DNA from: Siniperca chuatsi | Taxonomy: Eukaryota > Chordata > Actinopteri > Centrarchiformes > Sinipercidae | DNA: 64,000 bases | Direction: 5' to 3' | NCBI RefSeq assembly: GCF_020085105.1 | Contig: NC_058046.1 | Location: 25,114,675-25,178,674, forward strand | Position numbers and translations under genes: made by a program | Shown: in pieces, positions 55,134-64,000 of the stretch | Layout of the letters: every line of letters starts with the position of its first letter | Numbering within the stretch: position 1 is the stretch's first letter | The notes under the pieces: model-generated | The model's input: only the letters and a program-made list of their open reading frames with translations | Database searches by the model: none | What the model was told of the DNA's origin: nothing

Positions 55134-58100
55134 ATGGCGCTTCTCAGAGGTAAACAAACACTTTTCAGTTTACCAGGAAGCCAATACAGCAGACATGCAT
55201 CTGCTGGGCTGTATCTGTGCTGCTTTGAAAATTGTTAATGTTTGAGCTAAATTTTTCCTATTTGTGTACGTTAGCAATGTAACATTATCTGTGACCTGAA
55301 ATGAGTGTCATCACTGTAAAGTCGACTTTATGTAAATATAAATGTCAGGAGAGTTTTAAAACATTTTCTGATCACAACGTTACCGCAAAATAGGCGAAAG
55401 GTTACAAGATGGTGTCAATATCAATAACAGCTGTTTGTCCCTCACCTTTAGCTCTATTTAAGTGAAAAAAAGTGTTAATAATGTTAATTAGTATCTCCAG
55501 TGGTGGAAGAAGGACTCAAATTCCTTACTTAAGTAAAAGTAGTAATACTACTATTATTAAAATAGTCACGTGTCAAAATACTCATTAAACATTTTATTCA
55601 AGTCAAAATATTATCAGCAAAATGTATCAAAAGTAAAACGTGAACTATTTCAGAGTGTTTATATTATTATAGCAACTACATTATTGTATTATGAATATTG
55701 ATCCATTATCTTGTAGTGTGGCTGCAACAACTTTAGGGTAGTGTAGAAGAAAGAAAGTACAATATTACCCTCTGATATTTAGTGGAGTAAAAGTATAAAG
55801 TAACATAAAACTCAAGTCAAATACAAGTACCTCATAAATTGAATAGTTACTTGTGTAAATGTACTTAGTTTCCACCACTGATTATCCCTTCACAAATATT
55901 TTCGCTGTTCTCTTATTCTGTCCATTTAGTTTTTGGTCCACTTTGTGTTTTAGTCCACGTAGAGTCTGAAACACAGGACATATTGCACAACACTAAACAC
56001 ACACCGATCAGTCAAAACCAAAAGGAATGCCCAGTGCAGTGCAAATGCGATGGTACGTCAAGGCATCCAGCGCCTCCTGACACGTACCAGAGGTTAGTAA
56101 ACAGTTCAATGTCTGATTAGAAACTTAAAGGCATATCAACACAGTACTACAAGATAATCGGTGACTTGTTTATTATGAAACACTGTGCATCAATTTGCAT
56201 TAATTCAAAATGTTGAGAAAACCTGTGCATGTTTTTCACATCAGTTCTGGTTGAGATAAAGTTAACTGACCAGGGTAATGAATATTTTGTATAAGTAAAA
56301 GCAAATTTGAATTAATTTATTTGAGTGTGCACATGAAGCAAGTTCTAAAAGATTTAAATGCTTTACAAAGTATGTTCTTTCAAAGAAGGCACCGCAGTTT
56401 AGTACATGTTAACAGGTTTAACTTGCAGATAAAAACATCCACCACACTCCTGTTTCACTGTAGATCGATTGTGATTTAATTTTGATACAGCTCTTCGATC
56501 AACAGATATAGTTTTGTAATTAATTTTTAAAAATTACAAAAAAACTCCAGAATCCCTGAACATTAATCGTGTCCTGTGTGTGAGAGAAATATTCCTGGGA
56601 AAGAGGTGTATACTCTACCTTGAGTAGTTGCTCCTCTTGTCCCTCCAGTCCAATTTGATCCATCTGACGTTAGTTTCCTCTTTATCCTGTGTCTTTATCT
56701 TCTGCATCTCAGTGCACTGGCTGTGTCAACCATCTCTGCAGTATGTACCACACATTGCCTCCTGACGCTGTGATCATGCTGTGGCTCAGTGGTGGGTGGT
56801 TTGAAGTCCTTGTCGCTGTACTAAAATGTGGTTTCTCTGCAGGTGTATTTGTTGTAGCTGCCAAGCGTACTCCATTTGGTACCTATGGTGGCGTGTTGAA
56901 GGATCATAGTGCAACAGACTTGGCTGAGCATGCAGCCAAAGCCGCCCTCGCTGCAGGGGGCGTGGCACCAGAACTTGTAAACAGTGTCATCATGGGAAAT
57001 GTCATGCAGGTACCTAAGATCCAACAGATCAACAGCCACATTCAACAAATCGCAACTACCATCACCTGAAAATGTTAACATGCTTACCTTGGTTTGTTCC
57101 TCACCTTTTCATTTCTCTTTATGTATCCCCCTAATTTCAGAGCTCAGCTGATGCACCTTACATTGCTCGTCATGTGGGTCTGAGGTGTGGTGTTCCCATC
57201 CCAGTGCCTGCTCTCACTGTGAACAGACTGTGTGGATCTGGTTTCCAGTCCATCATCAATGGTGCTCAAGTAAGCACTCCACCAAGAGCAAAGGCAGAAA
57301 TACAAATGTAGAATAAACCATAGTATTGTACACTCAGTGGCCACTTTATCGGGTACACCTGTAGAATCTAATGCAATCCATCTGTTCTGTGATAAAGTCT
57401 ACTTTTATGATGCCTTTAAGACACTATCATAGAGGTGTTAATTAAATTATATGTTTTAGCACTGAAGTCATCGTTAGTGGTGTTGTTGTACTGAACTGCA
57501 TTATATTCCGAGGTGTTTCTAATATTCTTCCCCCCTCATGTATGTAAATAGGGAGGACAAAAATTTTGAAACACCTCTCAATATAATGTAGGCCAGTGCA
57601 ACACCACCTTACCAGTAATAAACAACAATAATGAACATTATGAGTTTTGTTATGGCAGAGCTGTTGTATTGAAATGCATTAGATTGTCCAGGTGTGCCTA
57701 ATAAAGGGGACACTGCGTGTGCATGTGTAAAAGACTGAGGATGTCACAGAGAGCATGGTCCGTATATTAGTATAGGTACAATATTTAAAATGTATCAAGT
57801 GAACATAATGTGTCTTACCTTTTGTCTTGTTGCTCCAAAACAAAAACCTGTTACCTTATGTGTTTGTAGGAGATTTGCCTCAGGGAGTCAGAGGTGGTCC
57901 TGTGCGGAGGATCAGAGAGCATGAGCCAGGCCCCATACGCTGTTCGCAACATACGATTTGGTACAAAGTTTGGAATCGATCTCAAGGTTGGCTTTTGGTT
58001 TATTTTCTCTTTTTCTTTCTAATCCCCAAGCGCTTGACACAGCTTTTCTCCAACTCCAGAAGCTTTTGACACAAAGATAAAACCTCTGCTCGTCTGCTTG

Positions 58101-60820
58101 ACAGCTAGAGGACACCTTGTGGGCGGGTCTGACTGACCTGCACGTCAAAATCCCAATGGGCATCACAGCAGAAAACCTGGCAGAGAAATACCAGATCACA
58201 CGAGAAGACTGTGACAACTACGCATACCAGACACAACAAAGGTGGAAGGCAGGTAAGACGGGTTTCATTTTTTATATCTTTTAAATATTTTCATGGTTTG
58301 CTCACATAGTAACATTGAAATATATTGCTTTTTAGAAGAAAGGCTTGTATTTTTGCAGTTAAGAAGTTAACTTTGCTGCTCAAGACAAGCACATTCTTAA
58401 TGTAACAACGCAACTTACTTCTGTTTTCAGCTCATGAGGCTGGTTGCTACACAGCAGAAATTGCTCCCATTGATGTGAAAGCTAAGAAAGGCAAGGTGTC
58501 CATGGCTCAGGATGAACACCCTCGTCCACAGACCACACTGGAACAGATGGCCAAACTGGCTCCTGTCTTCAAGAAGGGAGGGACTGTTACTGCTGCCAAT
58601 GCTTCGGTGAGTCTACGCCTAAGGGGTTGACTCCTCTTTGGGATCGGAGTATTTTTTTATTATTCTAATGAACGTCAAGCAAGTGGTCTCTTTTACTTCA
58701 AACAATAAAAATGTTCAATATTTTATCTTCAAAAGGTTCAACTGCTGTACATGAAAAGCTAGATTGTTGTTAAAATTATATATATATATATATAATTACA
58801 TATTACTGTGCAACTATTGTTACTTCTACCATGAGAAGTAGCCTTCTATTTCTAAATCTAACACTCTCTTCCTGATCTCCAGGGTGTATCTGATGGTGCT
58901 GCTGCTGTGGTGATTGCAAGTGAAGATGCACTGAATGAACACAAGCTCACGCCACTGGCCAGAATCGTGGCATATCATGTGTCAGGCTGTGACCCGAGCA
59001 TTATGGGAATTGGTGAGTGACACCACTGTTATGGAGATGTGACTGAATCATTTTGAATTAAAAGGAATGAATGACTAAATAAACTGTTGCGGTATGTTTC
59101 CTTAAATCATCTTAGGTCCCGTTCCAGCAATCACAGAAGCTCTTAAAAAAGCCAGTCTGACTATCAACGACATGGATCTTGTGGAGGTTTGTTATTAGTG
59201 AAAAACCAATCTCTGTAACTTCATCCCTCAGATTATGTCATATATTTCATCAGTGGTGGAAGAAGCACTCAGATCTTTTACTTAAAGGTCCAGTATGTAA
59301 CATTTGGGAGGAGCTGTTGGCAGAAATGGAATATAATATTTATAAGTATGTATTCATTAGTGTATAATCACCTGAAAGTAAGAATCGTTGTGTTTTCATT
59401 ACCTTAGAATGAGCCATTTTTATCTACGGAGGGAGCAGATCCCCTTCCACGGAGGTCGCCATGTTACACTGCCATGATTCTACAGTAGCCCAGAACGGAC
59501 AAACCAAACACTAGCTCTAGATTGGGCCGTTTGCTTTTTTTGTGAGTTTTGTGGCCACCGTAGTTTCTCCTACACGCTTGGAATTGGAGGGTGAACGTCG
59601 GCGAACGGTATTCAAATGTCTACAAACTGCAATTTCACCACTAGATGCCCCTAAATCCTACACACTGGACCTTTAAGTAAAAGTAGCAATCCAGCAAACT
59701 CCATTACAAGTAAAAGTCCTGCATTCAAAAGTACAGAAGTATTATCAGCAAAATGTATTTAAAGTTTTAAAAGTTAAAGTACCTTTCTGTGGAAAAATGT
59801 ATATTATTATATATGAGATTATTAGATTGTTAATACTGATGCATTAATGCGTAAGCAGCATTTTACTGTTGTAGCTGGTTGAGGTGGAGCTAGTCTTAAC
59901 TACTTTGTACAGTTAGCTAGTTTAGTCCAGTGGTCCCCAGCCTAGAGGTCGGGCCCCTCCAAAGGGTCACAAGATAAATCTGAGGGGTCATGAGAAGATG
60001 AAAAAAGTTACACAAATGTTTTTGACTTTTCTCTAATCTTTGCTGTTTTTTGTGAAATATTGGATAATTTTACCTCTTTTGGCCTCAAATATTTATTTAA
60101 ATGAAACCATGTGAGAAGTTTAAAGGGGAAATGTCTCTTTGGATGAACTGCTAACAACTCATAGACATCTGAAACGTGACAAGGCGCCCTAACTAGACAC
60201 TGCTTTTTTGAAAGAGAAAAAAAAGGTGGGAAACAACTGGTTTAATTTTCAACAGTGTGTTGTATTTGATACATTTATCATATGTGGGGTTTTTTTTAAT
60301 GTAAAATCTTAATCTGCCGTGTAACCAATAACTGTTGCCGTCAGATAAATGTAGTGGAGAAAAAAGTACAATATTTTCCTCTGAAATGTACTGGAGCAGA
60401 AGTATTAAGTACCTCAGTACCTGTGGGATGTGGGATTTAATCAGGTAGTTATTACTCAGTTGTGTCATTGATGTCATTTGCTTTGCACAGGTGAATGAGG
60501 CTTTTGCCGCTCAGTACCTGGCTGTTGCTAAGGCTCTTGATCTTGATCCAGAGAAAAGCAATGTTAACAGTGGAGCTATTGCCATCGGACATCCTCTTGG
60601 TGCTTCTGGAGCACGCATCACTGCCCACCTGGTTCATGAGCTCAGGTAGCTTTGTCCTCAGTAATTACATGTACTGTATATCAGGGGAGATGTCTGCGCA
60701 TTGAGTAGCTTTGAATAATGAGGTTTTGTTTTTGACAGGCGACGAGGAGGCAAGTACGCTGTCGGCTCTGCATGCATCGGTGGTGGTCAGGGCATCGCCA
60801 TCATCCTTGAAAATTACTGA
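55134..60820 (+). CDS. acaa2: mitochondrial 3-ketoacyl-CoA thiolase ACAA2
   Basis: Catalyses the last step of mitochondrial fatty acid beta-oxidation, thiolytic cleavage of 3-ketoacyl-CoA. 396 aa from ten exons: 55134-55149, 56843-57009, 57141-57269, 57870-57986, 58105-58252, 58431-58606, 58883-59012, 59116-59186, 60491-60645, 60739-60820. Start [20 protein letters not shown]. Catalytic residues are all in place: nucleophile Cys92 in [10 protein letters not shown], His352 in GHPLGASG and Cys382 in [13 protein letters not shown] (321-324) is also conserved. Phases close throughout, and length equals the mammalian enzyme minus one. The N-terminus serves as an uncleaved targeting signal in mammals. 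A longer open frame upstream of exon 2 (from 56689) is intronic. AATAAA at 61057-61062 and 61373-61378. Confidence 0.97.
55150..56842 (+). other. acaa2 intron 1 with one MITE
   Basis: A 1693-bp intron. It contains the hAT-like MITE at 55498-55880; the rest is unique AT-rich sequence without recognised genes. Confidence 0.6.
55498..55880 (+). mobile_element. hAT-like MITE, CAGTGGTGG family
   Basis: Ends CAGTGGTGGAAGAAGGACTC and tagtttccaccactg; 383 bp. Flanks agtatctc (55490-55497) and attatccc (55881-55888) agree at 6 of 8 positions, an eroded 8-bp duplication. No inner insert. Confidence 0.85.
57331..57719. mobile_element. palindromic MITE, GGTACACCT family, near full length
   Basis: Left end cactcagtggccactttatc, then gggtacacctgtag; right end ccaggtgtgcctaataaagg, then ggacactgcgtg. 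The ends are inverted repeats and the interior carries further complementary blocks around attagatt/aatctaat. Fills most of acaa2 intron 3. Same family as 2543-2905. Confidence 0.8.
59286..59672 (-). mobile_element. TTAA-flanked MITE (AGGTCCAGT ends)
   Basis: Terminal inverted repeats AGGTCCAGTATGTAACATTT and the complement AGGTCCAGTGTGTAGGATTT; length 387 bp. TTAA lies on both sides (59282-59285 and 59673-59676), the target duplication used by piggyBac-type elements. It interrupts the ACTTAAGTAAAAG block of the hAT-like MITE, so removing it with one TTAA restores that block. A repeat I recognise as abundant in percomorphs. Confidence 0.85.
59928..60239 (+). mobile_element. hAT-like MITE (CAGTGGTTCCCAACC family) nested in another
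   Basis: Ends CAGTGGTCCCCAGCC and ggtgggaaacaactg; 312 bp; flanks gtttagtc (59920-59927) and gtttaatt (60240-60247). The same element in the same orientation relative to the host, and at the same host site, occurs in 13040-13782 on the other strand. Confidence 0.8.
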
Positions 60821-61372
60821 CTGAAGAAGCTGCCAATATCAGAAGGAGTCCTGTAGAAGAATGTCTTGTACCACCGTCCACTCGCATTAAATAAAATACA
60901 GTTGACACATGCTAAAAAGAGATATTTGAAAAACCTTTCACATACACATAAAACCGCTGCTCGGTTTATCCCTGGCACACGAAGAAAACTATCAATCAAC
61001 ACAATTTTTTTTCTATTTTTGTTGTTTCTTTCAGTCTTGTTCATTCAAAAATGTACAATAAATGTCCAGTGTTGCCTTGGAAGCCCTGTGAAGATCAAGA
61101 GCTAACTCATGTTTCTGTGCTCGTTGTACCAGGGTGCAAGAGTCTGTGAAACAGGGCTAGGTCCTTGGTCACAATAGTACGTGTAACTTGTAAAGAACAA
61201 TTTTGTGTTGGGTTATAGTATGGTTAAAAGGAACTCTGAACTCTGAAGCTTGTTTTAAAAAGTTCTCTGTCACTCCATTATCAGGGATCAGTATATATAG
61301 CTGGAAAATATGTCTGACCTGTGATGGCCCCAGCAAGAACTGATTTTGTATTTCTGTGCCTCAATGAATCTC

Positions 61373-61378
61373 AATAAA
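61373..61378 (+). terminator. acaa2: acaa2 distal poly(A) signal
   Basis: AATAAA in tgaatctcaataaacagcat, 550 bp after the stop; a proximal AATAAA is at 61057-61062. Sequence from here to about 61800 is AT-rich with nothing recognised. Confidence 0.6.
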
Positions 61379-61799
61379 CAGCATTTTCAAAAAAAGAAGT
61401 GAAGTTCTGTTTTGAAGTTTTCATGATCAGCCCTTGACAGCAGCCAATCTTAACAGAAAGCTACTACTAGTTTTTATTTAGTTCTAATAGTAGTTTTTAT
61501 TAACTCTTTACCATTATTATTTTGGTACATGTGCTCAAAATGGTTTTAGAAAAAGTGATAACACAACCATAGAGAAAGATTACAAAAAACATCAAATGTG
61601 CTTCACAATCAATCAATCAATTGTATGCTCTGCTGTTACAGAGATGTTATTTTCTCTATACAATCATTAATTTGAATTATTAATGTCATTGTTCGTACGA
61701 GCAATTTAATAAATTTTTATAAATGTATTGTTAATTCTAATTTACAGAGGATAAATATATGTAGGACTACAAGGACCATCGCATCCTCGAAACTCGACG

Positions 61800-61876
61800 C
61801 AATTACGTCAACGTCATCGTACAGCGTCCTTATATACGTAACATCCCCGGATGTCGGTCTTTTTTTCATAGCAAAG
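61800..61876 (+). promoter_or_regulatory. rpl6: rpl6 promoter: CRE-like sites, TATA box, 5'TOP exon
   Basis: TATATA at 61831-61836 lies 28 bp before a C followed by a T-run (ctttttttc, 61859-61867), the cytosine-plus-pyrimidine start (5'TOP) of ribosomal protein mRNAs, which places them under mTOR-dependent translational control. Two ACGTCA cores stand upstream (61804-61815). The first exon is only about 18 nt (61859-61876), ending catagcaaag | GTAAGA. Confidence 0.75.
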
Positions 61877-62096
61877 GTAAGACAGCCTTGCTTTCGTGTT
61901 GATGTAGGAATATAATCTCTTGTCATCTGTGTTACAGAATAAAAAATACACTCTCCAAATATCAGAAAACGAATCAGTGTATTTAGACGGTGCGTTAGAC
62001 ATCGTTATTGCCATGATTAATCCGTCATGCCTGTAATAATGAACAGTTTGGTGTGTCGTCGGTCCTAGGCCTCCTGCTAGCCTTCGTGCTGTCTAT

Positions 62097-62120
62097 AACA
62101 TTAGCTAGCTAGCTAGCTGA
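62097..62120. repeat. (TAGC)n short tandem repeat
   Basis: Four to five TAGC units (ttagctagctagctagctga) in rpl6 intron 1. The rest of this 0.8-kb intron (61877-62672) shows no recognised snoRNA or repeat. Confidence 0.85.
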
Positions 62121-62672
62121 CTAATAGAAACGTGTTGTTCTTCGTTACTCTTTGGTGTTTACCCATTCAATTCCGCTGTCACATACTTGAATTTTCCTTT
62201 AAAACATTAAATAGTCATTTTGAGAAGACGTGTCTGGCTAACCAGTAAATCGGCTCCTCTGTACTATGGTGCTAACTTTCGCTAACGTTCCTTGTCATGC
62301 CTCTTCTGCATTGGAGATTGCTGTGGTCTTTAGCAGTCTACCAAAGAAATGTAGTAGTTTCTAGTATGGCTGTGATGTTTTCTGCTCTTTACCAATGCAC
62401 TGTGTAATATGGTTGTGGTATTTTCTGCTGTCTCACTGCATTGTGTAGTGCAGATTAAGAACACTATTTACTTGAAGGCTAGAGTAGTCATTGATACAGT
62501 GCTAGTCTTCTGTAGTTGATACCAGAACCACAGTCCTATGGAGCAGTATACAATGCACTGTCCATTCAAGGCTTAAATATTGTTTTGGAGATTCTTAACT
62601 ACATCAAATAAATGCTCTGACATTGTGCACAACATTTCTTGGTATACTAACATCTGTCTTACTTTGTGTCAG

Positions 62673-64000
<1,328 letters not shown>

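Larger units (their letters stand above)
59251..60430 (+). mobile_element. composite hAT-like MITE, CAGTGGTGG family
   Basis: Left end CAGTGGTGGAAGAAGCACTC at 59251. Family blocks resume between insertions: gtaaaagtcctgcattcaaa, ggttgaggtggagctagtct, gataaatgtagtggagaaaa. The right end is eroded near 60430. Two younger elements sit inside. Confidence 0.75.
59187..60490 (+). other. acaa2 intron 8, a three-layer transposon nest
   Basis: Almost the whole intron is repeat: a hAT-like MITE (59251 to about 60430) interrupted by a TTAA-flanked MITE (59286-59672) and by a second hAT-like MITE (59928-60239). Confidence 0.75.

Noticed and set aside
56689-56842. Upstream extension of the acaa2 exon 2 open frame
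   Set aside because: A clear acceptor (ttctctgcag) at 56842 and the phase-matched exon 1 at 55134 show that this part is intron.

Overview
The window is vertebrate nuclear DNA and almost certainly comes from a spiny-rayed (percomorph-type) teleost. It has multi-exon genes with compact introns, many dinucleotide microsatellites, and a dense load of small DNA transposons and tRNA-derived SINE-like repeats of kinds familiar from fish. Seven complete protein-coding genes and one truncated gene can be read exon by exon. No prokaryotic features, CRISPR arrays, endogenous retroviruses or Polinton-like elements were seen.

Layout, left to right. 1-1300: AT-rich, no gene recognised. 1416-25166 (+): septin-5, with a distal first exon at 1416, a second alternative first exon at 14672, and ten common coding exons from 16854. 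29189-29812 (+): gp1bb, single coding exon. 31408-42698 (+): dhx37, 26 coding exons. 44021-48539 (+): ufd1, 12 exons. 49614-51237 (+): the C22orf39/PANTS homologue, 3 exons. 54657-52325 (-): mrpl40, 5 exons, convergent with the previous gene. 55134-60820 (+): acaa2, 10 exons, head-to-head with mrpl40. 61859 to beyond the window end (+): rpl6, a TATA plus 5'TOP promoter and the first three coding exons. All splice junctions were placed so that phases close; total lengths (dhx37 1156 aa, acaa2 396 aa, ufd1 310 aa, mrpl40 203 aa, gp1bb 207 aa) agree with the mammalian proteins as I know them.

Context. SEPT5-GP1BB and UFD1-C22orf39-MRPL40 are all neighbours in the human 22q11.2 deletion region, so much of the window is an orthologous fish segment of it. 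DHX37 and RPL6 (human 12q24) and ACAA2 (human 18q21) are mixed in. The genes serve separate jobs: vesicle/cytoskeletal GTPase, platelet or thrombocyte receptor, ribosome assembly helicase, ERAD adaptor, twin-CX9C protein, mitoribosome, beta-oxidation, ribosome. They do not form a pathway.

The most interesting observations are the alternative septin-5 first exon with a conserved-looking N-terminus, an unlocated microexon needed by the distal septin-5 promoter, a 3' splice site whose pyrimidine tract has been replaced by a long GT repeat, a GC-AG intron in dhx37, twin CX9C motifs in the C22orf39 homologue, and several datable nests of small DNA transposons with visible target-site duplications. 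I did not find an evidently new molecular system in this window.
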